A stretch of 64,000 nt of DNA from Parcubacteria group bacterium. Lineage in GTDB: Bacteria; Patescibacteria; ABY1; Buchananbacterales; UBA6539. Of this stretch, positions 1-8,728 are shown piece by piece; within the stretch, counting starts at the first letter, position 1; each line of letters opens with the position of its first letter. Made by a program: the position numbers and the translations under genes. The notes under the pieces were generated by a model that was not told the origin of the DNA, searched no databases, and worked only from the letters and a program-made list of their open reading frames with translations. Location: positions 10,607 through 74,606 of the forward strand of contig NYZP01000001.1 in NCBI GenBank assembly GCA_002687175.1, given 5' to 3'.

Positions 1-1
1 C

Positions 2-247
2 ATAGTCATTATTGCCATTAACCGAGTTGAATCAATCAGTACCGCCAAAGGATTTTCTGATAAATTAGGTGTTAGTGGTAAATTAGTTTTACTATTAGAC
101 CCTGGTGATTCTTTCTACCAATCAATCGGCGGTTTTTCCATGCCGGAAACAATCTTTGTCGATACTGAAGGTAATATTGTTGAACATAAACGTGGCATAA
201 TGTCGCTAAGCCAAATTCGTTCAAAAGTTAATCAATACTTTAAATAA
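2..247 (+). CDS. TlpA/thioredoxin-like protein, C-terminal part
   Basis: An open frame enters from the left edge and stops at 245-247, giving about 81 residues. The C-terminal pattern 'GGFSMPETIFVDTEGNIV' (cis-Pro-type MPET strand followed by a D-x-x-G-x-I hairpin) is typical of TlpA/ResA thiol-disulfide oxidoreductases. The CXXC active site would lie upstream of the window, so catalytic competence cannot be checked. The next gene, 7 nt downstream, is CcdA-like, which normally passes electrons to such proteins across the membrane. The pairing supports an extracytoplasmic disulfide-reducing role. The start is not visible. Confidence 0.75.
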   Translation: MVIIAINRVESISTAKGFSDKLGVSGKLVLLLDPGDSFYQSIGGFSMPETIFVDTEGNIVEHKRGIMSLSQIRSKVNQYFK

Positions 248-254
248 CTGAACC

Positions 255-1010
255 ATGGATTTAACTCTAATCATCCCAGCTTTTCTTGCTGGACTGATAA
301 CTTTTTTAGCTCCTTGCACTTTACCGCTAGTCCCAGGTTATTTGGGGTTTATTAGTGGCACTTCAGTTGACGATTTGAATGATCCAGCTAAAAAAGAACA
401 AGTTAAAAAGAAAATACTTAAAAATGGTATTTTCTTTGTTTTAGGATTTAGTGTAGTTTTTATTTTATTCGGAACTTTAGCTGGACTACTTGGACAAGCT
501 TTAGTGCCATACAGAATTTGGCTGACTAGAATAGGCGGGGTATTTATCATCATATTTGGACTTTTCATGGTTGGTGTCTTGAAATTACCATTTCTATCAC
601 ATGAAAAGAGACTTAAGCTTCCTTCTTTTTTGACTTTAGGAAAGCCAAGCAGTTCATTTATTGTTGGTAATGCTTTTGCCTTTGGTTGGACCCCTTGCGT
701 TGGCCCTATTCTAGCCTCAATATTATTACTGGCTTCGTCATCCAGTACTGCCCTGCAAGGAGCTATACTCCTGGCAGTCTTCTCATTAGGTTTAGCCGTA
801 CCATTTTTACTGGTCGCCCTGGGGACTGGCCACGCTGCTCAATATATAAATAAAATATCTAAATACTTAAATGTTGTTTCAATTATTGGAGGAGCATTTT
901 TAATTTTACTTGGAATATTACTACTCGCCAATAAATTTACTTTATTACTGTCGTGGGGTTTTAAACTATTTTCATTTTTTGGCTACGAGAGAATAGTCGA
1001 CTACTTATAG
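255..1010 (+). CDS. ccdA: CcdA-like cytochrome c biogenesis/thiol transport membrane protein
   Basis: A 251-aa protein with about six hydrophobic segments. It has the two family hallmark motifs, each carrying the redox cysteine: 'LAPCTLPLVPGYLGF' near residue 20 and 'WTPCVGPIL' near residue 147. CcdA/DsbD-type proteins move reducing equivalents from cytoplasmic thioredoxin to periplasmic or extracellular thiol proteins. No cytochrome genes are nearby, so the likely partner is the TlpA-like protein encoded just upstream. The start ATG lies 7 nt after that gene's stop, consistent with co-transcription. A terminator follows. Confidence 0.88.
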   Translation: MDLTLIIPAFLAGLITFLAPCTLPLVPGYLGFISGTSVDDLNDPAKKEQVKKKILKNGIFFVLGFSVVFILFGTLAGLLGQALVPYRIWLTRIGGVFIIIFGLFMVGVLKLPFLSHEKRLKLPSFLTLGKPSSSFIVGNAFAFGWTPCVGPILASILLLASSSSTALQGAILLAVFSLGLAVPFLLVALGTGHAAQYINKISKYLNVVSIIGGAFLILLGILLLANKFTLLLSWGFKLFSFFGYERIVDYL

Positions 1011-1017
1011 CATAAAG

Positions 1018-1054
1018 ATACTAATTTTTTAAGTTGTCTGATTAGTATTTTTTT
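1018..1054 (+). terminator. intrinsic terminator after ccdA
   Basis: Inverted repeat ATACTAAT/ATTAGTAT (1018-1025 and 1041-1048) with a following T-run. It sits just after the ccdA stop and before the next gene. Confidence 0.7.
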
Positions 1055-1071
1055 GTTAGAATAAACTGACT

Positions 1072-1491
1072 ATGAGACTTATTTTAAAGGATAAAAACTT
1101 ATACCTGATTAGATTTGATAGGGGAGATGAGGTAATCGGAAAATTAATTTCAGTTTGTAAAAAAAATAAACTATTTTCCGGATCAATATCTGGTCTAGGA
1201 GCAGCTAGTGAAATTGTAATATCATACTTTGACATTAAAAAGAAAAAATATCTTGATAAAAAATTTAAAAGTAATTTAGAGATAGTTAGCTTAACCGGCA
1301 ACCTAGCTAGCTTAGGTAAGGAACCAGTAGTTCATATTCATGGGATTTTCTCTGATAAAAATATGGAAACAGTCGGCGGTCATGTTCAAAAAATAGTTGT
1401 TTCGGTTACCTGCGAAATTACGATAATCACTTCCAACCAAAAAATTTATAGGCAATTAGATAAAAATACTCAACTAAATTTACTAAAATAA
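1072..1491 (+). CDS. PPC/DUF296-domain protein
   Basis: A 139-aa single-domain protein. The pattern 'SGLGAASEIVISYFD', then 'EIVSLTGNLASLGKEPVVHIHGIFSD' and 'VGGHVQ', matches the PPC (DUF296) fold, with the conserved His residues of its putative metal site. In bacteria the family is usually annotated as a DNA-binding or unknown-function protein; the substrate is not established. A TAGAAT hexamer ends 9 nt before the ATG and there is no SD. The stop overlaps the start of the next gene by one base (TAATG), suggesting translational coupling with the thiamine-diphosphate enzyme downstream. Confidence 0.8.
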   Translation: MRLILKDKNLYLIRFDRGDEVIGKLISVCKKNKLFSGSISGLGAASEIVISYFDIKKKKYLDKKFKSNLEIVSLTGNLASLGKEPVVHIHGIFSDKNMETVGGHVQKIVVSVTCEITIITSNQKIYRQLDKNTQLNLLK

Positions 1492-3134
1492 TGAGAGCTT
1501 CTGACCTATTAGTAAAATCTTTAGAAAACGAGGGCGTAAAATATATTTTCGGCGTTCCTGGTGAAGAAAACCTGGATTTTTTAGATTCATTAAAAAAATC
1601 TAAAATTAAATTAATAGTTACTCGCCATGAACAAGCGGCTGGTTTTATGGCCGCGACGATTGGGCGTCTTACTGGTAAGCCAGGAGTATCATTATCAACG
1701 CTGGGCCCTGGTGCCACTAACCTGGTTACGGCCTCAGCCTATGCCCAGCTTGGTGGTATGCCAATGATGATGATCACTGGACAAAAACCGGTTAAGAAAA
1801 GTAAACAGGGTCAATTTCAAATAATTGATACTGTTCATATTATGGAGCCGGTAACTAAATATACAAAGCAGATTGTTTTTAGCGATAATATTCCTTCTTT
1901 AATTAGACAGGCTTTCCGATTAGCAGAAGAAGAACGCCCCGGAGCAGTCCACTTAGAACTACCAGAGGATGTAGCTAAAGAACAGGTTGATCAAAAACTG
2001 GTGCAAGTTGCCAAAGTAAGACGACCAATTGCTGAAGGTAAAGCAATTAAACAGGCAACAAAAATGATTGAGCAAGCTAAACGACCATTACTAATTATTG
2101 GAGCTGGAGCTAATCGTAAACAAACTTCCAAAATGTTGAAACAGTTTATCAATAAAACTGGTATTCCATTTGCTGACACCCAAATGGGTAAAGGTGTCAT
2201 TGACGAACGACATAAACTTTTTATAGGTACGGCGGCCTTATCAGAAAATGATTATGTTCATTGCGCCATTGATAGAGCTGACCTAATTATTAATGTTGGA
2301 CACGACACTACTGAAAAACCGCCTTTCATAATGGGTAAAAATAAAAATCAACAGGTTTTACATTTAAATTTTTTCGCAGCGGAGATTGATAAAATATATT
2401 TCCCACAATTAGAAATCGTTGGTGATATTGCTAATGCAATCTGGCAAATCAAGGAGAACATTAGGCCACAAAAAAAATGGGACTTTTCCTATTACTTAGA
2501 AATAAACAAAATAATTAATGCTGAAATAAAAGTTACTGAAGATTTAAAACGTTTTCCATTAACCCCTCAATATATTGTTGAAGAAACCAGAAAGGCCATG
2601 CCCGCTAATGGCATTTTGGCTTTGGATAATGGAATGTATAAAATTTGGTTTGCTCGTCATTATAAAGCTTATCAATCAAACACTATTTTATTAGATAATG
2701 CCTTGGCCAGCATGGGTGCCGGACTACCTTCGGCCATTGCCACCAAATTAATGTATCCTGAAAAAAAAGTTCTTACCGTGGCTGGAGACGGTGGCTTTAT
2801 GATGAATTCTCAAGAGCTGGAAACGGCAGTGCGCTTAAAACTTAATTTAACTGTACTAATTTTAAATGACAATGCCTTTGGTATGATAAAGTGGAAACAA
2901 CATTCGGAAGGTTTTAAAAATTTTGGCTTAGAATATAAAAATCCAAATTTTGTAAAATATGCAGAAAGTTACGGTGCTAAAGGTTACCGAGTTTCTAACA
3001 AAGTGGATTTTCCCGACATACTCCAAAAGGCTTTAAAAGAAAACAAAGTTTCGGTTATAGAAATACCAATTGATTATACGGAAAATCATAAAATTTTAAC
3101 ACAAAAACTGAGTAATAAAAAATGTCCTAAGTAG
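1491..3134 (+). CDS. acetolactate synthase-like thiamine diphosphate enzyme
   Basis: A 547-aa protein with the three-domain layout of the acetolactate synthase/pyruvate oxidase family. The N-terminal PYR domain has the catalytic Glu in 'TRHEQAAGFMA', a central domain spans about 190-330, and the C-terminal PP domain has the diphosphate/metal motif 'GDGGFMMNSQELETA...NDNAFG'. No regulatory small subunit and no other branched-chain biosynthesis genes are nearby, so a fermentative role (2 pyruvate to acetolactate) is more likely than valine synthesis. This is inference; an oxalyl-CoA decarboxylase-like or carboligase role remains possible. It is followed by an aldehyde dehydrogenase. Confidence 0.82.
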   Translation: MRASDLLVKSLENEGVKYIFGVPGEENLDFLDSLKKSKIKLIVTRHEQAAGFMAATIGRLTGKPGVSLSTLGPGATNLVTASAYAQLGGMPMMMITGQKPVKKSKQGQFQIIDTVHIMEPVTKYTKQIVFSDNIPSLIRQAFRLAEEERPGAVHLELPEDVAKEQVDQKLVQVAKVRRPIAEGKAIKQATKMIEQAKRPLLIIGAGANRKQTSKMLKQFINKTGIPFADTQMGKGVIDERHKLFIGTAALSENDYVHCAIDRADLIINVGHDTTEKPPFIMGKNKNQQVLHLNFFAAEIDKIYFPQLEIVGDIANAIWQIKENIRPQKKWDFSYYLEINKIINAEIKVTEDLKRFPLTPQYIVEETRKAMPANGILALDNGMYKIWFARHYKAYQSNTILLDNALASMGAGLPSAIATKLMYPEKKVLTVAGDGGFMMNSQELETAVRLKLNLTVLILNDNAFGMIKWKQHSEGFKNFGLEYKNPNFVKYAESYGAKGYRVSNKVDFPDILQKALKENKVSVIEIPIDYTENHKILTQKLSNKKCPK

Positions 3135-3170
3135 AAAGTGACACAAAGAAATATAAATTCTAAATTAATT

Positions 3171-3250
3171 TGTCATTGCGAGCGTAGCGAAGCAATCTCT
3201 ACAAACTGAGATTGCCGCGTCACTCACTTCGTTCGTTCCTCGCAATGACA
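3171..3250. repeat. 80-bp dispersed palindromic (REP-like) element
   Basis: Perfect 12-bp terminal inverted repeat TGTCATTGCGAG / CTCGCAATGACA (3171-3182, 3239-3250), with a nested stem GCAATCTC / GAGATTGC (3192-3199, 3208-3215). It is inserted between the synthase and aldehyde dehydrogenase genes. Its frame is open into the dehydrogenase from 3212, so it could be mistaken for that protein's N-terminus. This sequence type recurs as a dispersed repeat in many environmental bacterial genomes. Confidence 0.85.
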
Positions 3251-3262
3251 ATGGAGTACCCT

Positions 3263-4627
3263 ATGGCTTTGAAATCTATTAACCCAACCACCGAGGAGGT
3301 AATTGCTGAATACAAAGAGTTAACAAAAGAGCAAATTGATCAAAAAATTGTTACGGCCCAAAGCACCTTTGAATCATGGCGTAAAACGTCCTTTAGTCAA
3401 AGAGCGGAGCTATTGACTAAGCTGGCTAATATTTTAAAAGATGAGGCTAGACCACTTGGTGAAATTATGACAAAAGAGATGGGTAAACCAATCACCCAGG
3501 CTATTGCTGAATCGGAAAAATGTGCCCTTGCCTGCGAATACTATGCTCAAAATGCTGAAAAATTTTTAGCTCCAGAGAAAATTGACACTGATGCCGGTGA
3601 AAGCTTTGTCCGATTTGATCCAATTGGCATTGTTTTAGCGGTAATGCCCTGGAATTTTCCCTTTTGGCAAGTACTGCGCTTTGCGGCACCAACTGTTATG
3701 GCTGGTAATGTTGGACTGCTTAAACATGCTTCTAATGTACAAGGGTCTGCTATAAAAATAGAAGAAATTTTTGAACTAGCTGGTTTTCCTAAGGGAGTAT
3801 TTCAAAATTTAGCAATTGGCTCTTCGAAAGTTGAGCCAATCATTAGAGACGAAAGGATTAAAGCAATAACCTTAACTGGTAGTGAACCGGCTGGCATGGC
3901 CGTAGCTAAAGTAGCCGGTGAGGAGATTAAAAAAACAGTGATGGAACTTGGCGGTTCTGACCCATTTATAGTTTTAGAAGATGCTGATATTCCTAACGCT
4001 TGTGAAGTAGCTACCACTGCCAGAAATATAAATAATGGTCAAAGTTGTATTGCTGCCAAAAGATTCATTATTGTTAAAAGTGTAGCTGATAAATTTACCC
4101 AGCTGTTTAAAGAAAGATTTGAGGCTATGATAATTGGCGATCCTATGTTAGATGAAACAAATATCGGACCAATAGCAACAAAACAAGGTTTAGAAGAGTT
4201 ACAAAGACAAATTCAACAATCAGTTGATGAAGGAGCCGAAATAGTTACTGGCGGAAAGCAGGTTGGTGACAAAGGATATTTTCTTCAACCTACAATATTA
4301 GATAAGGTTAAAAAGGGTGTCCCGGCCTACAGTGAAGAATTATTTGGTCCGGTAGCATCAGTGATTGTTGTCGAGAACGAGGCTGAAGCAATTGCCGTGG
4401 CCAATGATACAGACTTTGGTTTAGGAGCTTCAGTTTGGACAGCTGATATTGACCGGGCTAAAAAAATTATTCCCCAAATAAATTCCGGTGCGGTATTTGT
4501 CAATGGCTTAGTTAAATCAGACCCGCGAATGCCATTTGGTGGAGAGAAACGTTCAGGTTATGGACGTGAATTGTCACACTACGGCTTAAAAGAATTCGTC
4601 AATATTAAATCTGTATGGATCAAATGA
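3263..4627 (+). CDS. NAD(P)-dependent aldehyde dehydrogenase (succinate-semialdehyde dehydrogenase-like)
   Basis: A 454-aa member of the aldehyde dehydrogenase superfamily. Visible motifs are 'MPWNFPFWQ', the cofactor loop 'LTGSEPAG', the general-base Glu in 'VMELGGSDPF', the catalytic Cys in 'NNGQSCIAAKRF' and the late 'EELFGPVAS' motif. The start is placed at the ATG of 'MALKSINPTTEEV' because the frame further upstream lies inside the palindromic repeat at 3171-3250. Closest in style to GabD/YneI semialdehyde dehydrogenases, but the substrate cannot be fixed from sequence. Its position beside the acetolactate-synthase-like gene suggests pyruvate or aldehyde metabolism. Confidence 0.88.
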   Translation: MALKSINPTTEEVIAEYKELTKEQIDQKIVTAQSTFESWRKTSFSQRAELLTKLANILKDEARPLGEIMTKEMGKPITQAIAESEKCALACEYYAQNAEKFLAPEKIDTDAGESFVRFDPIGIVLAVMPWNFPFWQVLRFAAPTVMAGNVGLLKHASNVQGSAIKIEEIFELAGFPKGVFQNLAIGSSKVEPIIRDERIKAITLTGSEPAGMAVAKVAGEEIKKTVMELGGSDPFIVLEDADIPNACEVATTARNINNGQSCIAAKRFIIVKSVADKFTQLFKERFEAMIIGDPMLDETNIGPIATKQGLEELQRQIQQSVDEGAEIVTGGKQVGDKGYFLQPTILDKVKKGVPAYSEELFGPVASVIVVENEAEAIAVANDTDFGLGASVWTADIDRAKKIIPQINSGAVFVNGLVKSDPRMPFGGEKRSGYGRELSHYGLKEFVNIKSVWIK

Positions 4628-4653
4628 TCTCATTAACAATTAACCAATAGTAT

Positions 4654-5163
4654 ATGAAAAATAATATGCCCGCCAAAGGCGGGTCCGCCTCTGGCGGAAA
4701 ACCAAAAATAGGACAAAAAGCACCAGCCATAAATTTACCTGATCAAGATGGTAAAAATCACAAACTATCAGATTACAAAGGAAAAAATGTTTTAATATAT
4801 TTTTATCCTAAGGATGACACTCCTGGCTGCACTAAACAAGCTTGTGACATAAGAGATAACTTGCCAAAATTTAAAAAACTTAATGCCGTAGTATTTGGCA
4901 TTAGTAAGGACAGTGTTGATAAACATAAAAAATTTGCTGATAAATACAAATTACCATTCACCCTTCTTTCTGATGAAGATTTAAAGGTTTTAAAGTCTTA
5001 TGGTGTCTGGGTCAAAAAAAATATGATGGGTCGAGAGTACATGGGGATAGTGCGAACATCTTTTCTTATTAACAAAGATTCCAAAATTGTTAAAATATAT
5101 AATAATGTAAAGCCTCCTTTACATGCTGATCAAGTTCTATCAGATCTAAATATAGTTCTTTAA
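4654..5163 (+). CDS. bcp: thioredoxin-dependent peroxiredoxin, BCP type
   Basis: A 169-aa peroxiredoxin. The peroxidatic Cys lies in 'YPKDDTPGCTKQACDIRD', with the resolving Cys five residues later (C-x4-C, the BCP/PrxQ arrangement), followed by 'VFGISKDS' and 'FTLLSDED'. It reduces hydroperoxides using thioredoxin. Residues 6-15 (PAKGGSASGG) are encoded entirely by an in-frame 30-bp palindromic repeat inserted near the start, so the mature domain begins at about residue 16. No SD precedes the ATG. It may share a transcript with the zinc-ribbon gene 14 nt downstream. Confidence 0.92.
   Translation: MKNNMPAKGGSASGGKPKIGQKAPAINLPDQDGKNHKLSDYKGKNVLIYFYPKDDTPGCTKQACDIRDNLPKFKKLNAVVFGISKDSVDKHKKFADKYKLPFTLLSDEDLKVLKSYGVWVKKNMMGREYMGIVRTSFLINKDSKIVKIYNNVKPPLHADQVLSDLNIVL
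4669..4698. repeat. 30-bp double-hairpin palindrome inside bcp
   Basis: Two adjacent stems, CCCGCC-aaa-GGCGGG (4669-4683) and TCCGCC-tct-GGCGGA (4684-4698), exactly 10 codons long and in frame. The element is GC-rich against an AT-rich gene and sits five codons after the start, so it is translated. Confidence 0.85.
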
Positions 5164-5177
5164 AGGAGGGTCGAACC

Positions 5178-5345
5178 ATGATTATATGCAAATCTTGTGG
5201 TGGTTCCGAAAGATCAACTAAGAACAGAATGAATCATGGGTCTGGATCTATCCAGGTAGTTTGTAAGAAATGTTGCGGCACAGGTGATGGCCTTAGTTGG
5301 TTTGACTACATATGTATACGCTTACTTGGCCCATACTACAGCTAA
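5178..5345 (+). CDS. 55-aa zinc-ribbon-like small protein
   Basis: A strong SD (AAAGGAGGG, 5162-5170) precedes the ATG at 5178. The product has a C-x2-C pair at residues 4-7 ('ICKSCGG') and a second cysteine cluster 'VCKKCCGTG' near residues 29-35, the spacing of a minimal zinc ribbon, followed by an aromatic tail. No family is recognised. The SD and Cys-rich composition match other small lineage-specific genes in the window. A terminator follows within 25 nt. Confidence 0.65.
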   Translation: MIICKSCGGSERSTKNRMNHGSGSIQVVCKKCCGTGDGLSWFDYICIRLLGPYYS

Positions 5346-5366
5346 GGAATTAATCCTTAATGCAAT

Positions 5367-5397
5367 GCCACTAGTAATTACTCTGGTGGCTTTTTTT
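5367..5397 (+). terminator. intrinsic terminator
   Basis: GCCAC / GTGGC stem with a short loop, followed by seven T residues. It closes the peroxiredoxin/zinc-ribbon unit. Confidence 0.75.
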
Positions 5398-5413
5398 ATT
5401 ACCTTAAATTTAG

Positions 5414-5419
5414 TATAAT
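5414..5419 (+). promoter_or_regulatory. TATAAT box 6 nt before the flippase ATG
   Basis: A consensus -10 hexamer sits so close to the ATG at 5426 that transcription would start at or next to the A of the start codon (leaderless mRNA). No convincing -35 box is visible. Confidence 0.45.
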
Positions 5420-5425
5420 CTATAC

Positions 5426-6853
5426 ATGACTAAAGATAGTTTAGCCAAAAATACTACCTATTATACTGCTGCCTTAACGGTCCAGAAAATTCTGGCCTTT
5501 ATTTATTTTTGGTTTATTTCTAACAGTTTATTTCCCGGACAACTGGGGCAATATATCTTTGCCCTGTCCTATACCACTTTGTTTTCCATCTTTGTCGACT
5601 TAGGTTTGTCACCGGTACTGACCAGAGAAGCATCAAAATATAAAGATAAAGCCAATACTTATTTACGAAATGTCATTGGCTTGAAACTACCATTATCAAT
5701 CATAACCTTATTGGTAGCTTGGATCACGATTAATTTTACCGACAAGGAATCTGGGGTTAGGTTATTAGTTTATTTAGCCAGTATTATTATGATCCTAGAT
5801 TCTTTTTCCTTAAGCTTCTGGGTAATCTTCCGCTCACGACAAAATCTAAAGTACGAAAGCATTGCCACTATCTTGGTCCAAATAATTATCTTTAGTTTAG
5901 GTGTTGTTGCTTTAAAAACTACTGGCGAGGTAAAACATTTAATTATGGCATTGTTGGCCGCTAGCGCTTTTAATTTTTTATTTTCTCTAATTTTAATTAA
6001 AGTAAAATTAAAGTTTTCCTTAAAACCACAATTTGATCCAACAATCTACCGTTACTTTTTAAGAATCATCCCTGCCTTTGCTTTGGCTGGAATTTTTGTA
6101 AAAATTTACAACACTTCAGACACTGTCCTGCTGAGTTTTCTAAATTCTGATGAGTCGGTTGCTTATTTTGCTATTCCCGCAAAGGTAGTTTATGCCTTTC
6201 AACAAATAATCCCAGCCGCTTTTGCTGCCGTTATATTCCCGGCCTTTAGCTATTATTACAAAACATCAAAGAAGCTTTTAACTCAAACTTTTGATAAGGC
6301 CTTTAATTACCTGACGATCATCAGTTTACCAATCACTGCGGGCTTATTAATTCTAATACCAGAAATAATAAGATTAGTTTGGCCAAGTTATCACGTGGTT
6401 ATCCCAGCATTTTTTGTCATGGCCTTAGCAATACCATTTATTTTTTTAGCCTTTCCAACAGGATATTTATTAAATGCTACTGACCGACAAAGAAATACCA
6501 CCATTAATCGGGGAGTGGTGACTGTTTTAGCCATTGTTTTAAATATCATCCTGATCCCTAAGTTGGATTTTTTTGGGGCCGGTATCACTTTTTTTGTAAC
6601 TAATGTGGTTTTATTAATTCTTGATTTTATATGGGTTAGAAAAGTAATTACTTTAAAAATTTGGAATATGACAATGTTGGTCTTTAAATCAGTGTCCGCA
6701 AGCGCTATAATGATACTGGGCATCTATTTAACAAAACCATATTTCCACTTGATAATTTTAGTACCCTTCGGGGCGATTGTTTACTTTTTAACACTTTCGA
6801 TGTTAAAAGGATTTAGTTTTTCAGAAATCAAATCAATAACTAACAAAAAATAG
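5426..6853 (+). CDS. polysaccharide flippase (MOP/Wzx-like)
   Basis: A 475-aa integral membrane protein with about 12-14 hydrophobic segments and the 'oligosaccharide flippase' type N-terminus (polar start, then 'LAFIYFWFISNSLFPGQLGQYIFALSY'). Wzx/MurJ-superfamily proteins move lipid-linked saccharides across the membrane. The following genes are glycosyltransferases, so a surface polysaccharide or glycan precursor is the likely cargo. It has no SD and a possible leaderless start. It heads a run of five tightly spaced genes ending at 10194. Confidence 0.82.
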   Translation: MTKDSLAKNTTYYTAALTVQKILAFIYFWFISNSLFPGQLGQYIFALSYTTLFSIFVDLGLSPVLTREASKYKDKANTYLRNVIGLKLPLSIITLLVAWITINFTDKESGVRLLVYLASIIMILDSFSLSFWVIFRSRQNLKYESIATILVQIIIFSLGVVALKTTGEVKHLIMALLAASAFNFLFSLILIKVKLKFSLKPQFDPTIYRYFLRIIPAFALAGIFVKIYNTSDTVLLSFLNSDESVAYFAIPAKVVYAFQQIIPAAFAAVIFPAFSYYYKTSKKLLTQTFDKAFNYLTIISLPITAGLLILIPEIIRLVWPSYHVVIPAFFVMALAIPFIFLAFPTGYLLNATDRQRNTTINRGVVTVLAIVLNIILIPKLDFFGAGITFFVTNVVLLILDFIWVRKVITLKIWNMTMLVFKSVSASAIMILGIYLTKPYFHLIILVPFGAIVYFLTLSMLKGFSFSEIKSITNKK

Positions 6854-6856
6854 CAC

Positions 6857-8044
6857 ATGGCAAAAAATTTAAAAAAAAGTCTGTTAATTACTTTAGATTT
6901 TCCACCAAATGTTGGAGGAATTGCTACTTATTATTATAACGTTTGTAAAAATTTACCAGCCGATAAAATTGTGGTGTTAGCTCCCGAACAAGAAGGAGCT
7001 GAAGCTTTTGATCGCCAACAAAATTTTACTATCATTAGAAAAAAAATCTTAAGTCAACTGCCAGAAAACTCTAACAAGGGGTTAGGCAAGATTTTAAAAG
7101 TGGCAAATTCTTTTCGTTGGATGTCGACCATTAAACATTTGGCACCAATTATCAAAAATCATCAAATTGAGCTGATCCAGGCCGGACAAGTTTTACCTAT
7201 CGGAACTATGGCCATGGTTTACAGTAAAAGCAAAAAGATTCCATTCGTTTTTTATGCTCATGGCTTAGATATCATGTTGCCCCAGAATTTCAAACGAAAA
7301 AAAATGTTAGTCAAAAATATAATTGATAGTTCTCAAAAAATCATCGCTAACAGTCATTATACTAAAGACGAGCTGATAACATTAGGGGCCACTGAAGATA
7401 AAGTCATTGTAGTCCATCCCTGCCCAAATTTAACTACCGAACAAGTTACCGATTGGAAAATTGAAGAGATAAAAGAGGACTTTAATTTAAAAAATAAAAA
7501 AATACTACTGACCGTTGGCAGATTAGTTAAAAGAAAAGGGCATGACTATGTTATTCAAGCATTACCAACAATTATTAAACAAGTGCCAGGCTTAATTTAT
7601 ATAATCGCCGGTAGTGGCCCCTATCAAAAAAATTTAGAAAAATTAGTGAACCAGAAAAATTTAGGAGGTTATGTAAAATTTGTTGGTAATGTTGATCAAA
7701 AAGATTTGGCGGCTTTTTATAGTATATGTAATGTCTTTACCATGCCGTCAAGACAATTAGCCAATGGGGATGTCGAGGGCTTTGGTATTGCATACTTAGA
7801 AGCAAATTTATTTGGCAAACCAGTCATTGGTGGTAAAAGCGGGGGAGTACCAGAAGCGGTGATTGATAGACAGACCGGTTTTCTGGTTAATCCAACTGAT
7901 GTTGAAGAAATTGCCAAAGTATCTGTCAAGCTATTGACCGATGATGCTTTAGCTGCCAAACTAGGAACCCAAGGGTTAGAGCGGGTGACCAATGAATTTG
8001 AATGGGATAATCAAACCGAAAAAATTAAAGATATTTTAACTTAA
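6857..8044 (+). CDS. glycosyltransferase family 4
   Basis: A 395-aa GT-B fold protein. The N-terminal domain has the glycine-rich acceptor loop 'FPPNVGGIATYYYNV'. The C-terminal domain has 'TVGRLVKRKGHDYVIQALP', 'IAGSGPY' and the nucleotide-sugar motif 'VEGFGIAYLEANLFGKPVIGGKSGGVPE' (E-x7-E). It transfers a sugar from a nucleotide donor, probably at the inner face of the membrane. The donor is unknown. It starts 3 nt after the flippase stop. Confidence 0.88.
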   Translation: MAKNLKKSLLITLDFPPNVGGIATYYYNVCKNLPADKIVVLAPEQEGAEAFDRQQNFTIIRKKILSQLPENSNKGLGKILKVANSFRWMSTIKHLAPIIKNHQIELIQAGQVLPIGTMAMVYSKSKKIPFVFYAHGLDIMLPQNFKRKKMLVKNIIDSSQKIIANSHYTKDELITLGATEDKVIVVHPCPNLTTEQVTDWKIEEIKEDFNLKNKKILLTVGRLVKRKGHDYVIQALPTIIKQVPGLIYIIAGSGPYQKNLEKLVNQKNLGGYVKFVGNVDQKDLAAFYSICNVFTMPSRQLANGDVEGFGIAYLEANLFGKPVIGGKSGGVPEAVIDRQTGFLVNPTDVEEIAKVSVKLLTDDALAAKLGTQGLERVTNEFEWDNQTEKIKDILT

Positions 8045-8050
8045 AAAATT

Positions 8051-8728
8051 GTGCCAGAAATCAGTATCGTTGTTCCAATTTATAATGCCCAAAAAACTCT
8101 GGAAAAATGTCTTTCCAGTATTTTTGACCAAACTTTCAAAAAATTTGAGGTTATTGCAGTCAATGATGGATCAACTGATCGAAGCTTAAAAATTTTAAAA
8201 AATTATTTACAAAAAGTTACTATTATTAATCAAAAAAATAAAGGCGCCGCCATTGCCAGAAATGAAGGTGCTAAAATTGCCCGCTCACCATTTATTATCT
8301 TTTGCGATGCTGATATTACCATGAAGCCAGAAATGCTAGCCACGATGATTAATGTTCTAAATAAAAAACCAAAGGCTTCGTATGCTTACAGCTCATTTAA
8401 ATTTGGCTCTAAAACTTTTAAGCTGTGGCCATTTTCCGCTCAGAAACTGAGGCAGATGCCATATATTCATACGGCTTCGCTGATCAGAAGAAAACATTTT
8501 CCCGGGTTTGATAAAAAACTAACCCGCTTTCAGGATTGGGACTTATATTTAACAATGCTTGACAGAGGATACCAGGGGGCATATATTAATAAAATTTTAT
8601 TCACCATTAAACCAGGTGGAACGATGAGTAGTTGGTTACCAAAATCTTTTTATCATCTACCTTGGTTAAAAACCGTTAAAAAATATAAGCAAGCCGAACA
8701 GATTATTAAACAAAAACATAAAATATGA
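8051..8728 (+). CDS. glycosyltransferase family 2
   Basis: A 225-aa GT-A fold enzyme starting at a GTG. The family signature 'ISIVVPIYNAQKTLEKCLSSI', 'NDGSTDRS' and the metal-binding 'FCDADITM' (DxD-like) are present, and a later 'RFQDWDLYLTML' matches the ED/acceptor motif. It likely adds one sugar to the same glycan handled by its neighbours. Its stop overlaps the start of the next gene (ATGA arrangement). Confidence 0.86.
   Translation: MPEISIVVPIYNAQKTLEKCLSSIFDQTFKKFEVIAVNDGSTDRSLKILKNYLQKVTIINQKNKGAAIARNEGAKIARSPFIIFCDADITMKPEMLATMINVLNKKPKASYAYSSFKFGSKTFKLWPFSAQKLRQMPYIHTASLIRRKHFPGFDKKLTRFQDWDLYLTMLDRGYQGAYINKILFTIKPGGTMSSWLPKSFYHLPWLKTVKKYKQAEQIIKQKHKI

Noticed and set aside
3212..3262. 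N-terminal 17-residue extension of the aldehyde dehydrogenase
   Set aside because: It is encoded mostly by the palindromic repeat; family alignment begins at the ATG at 3263.
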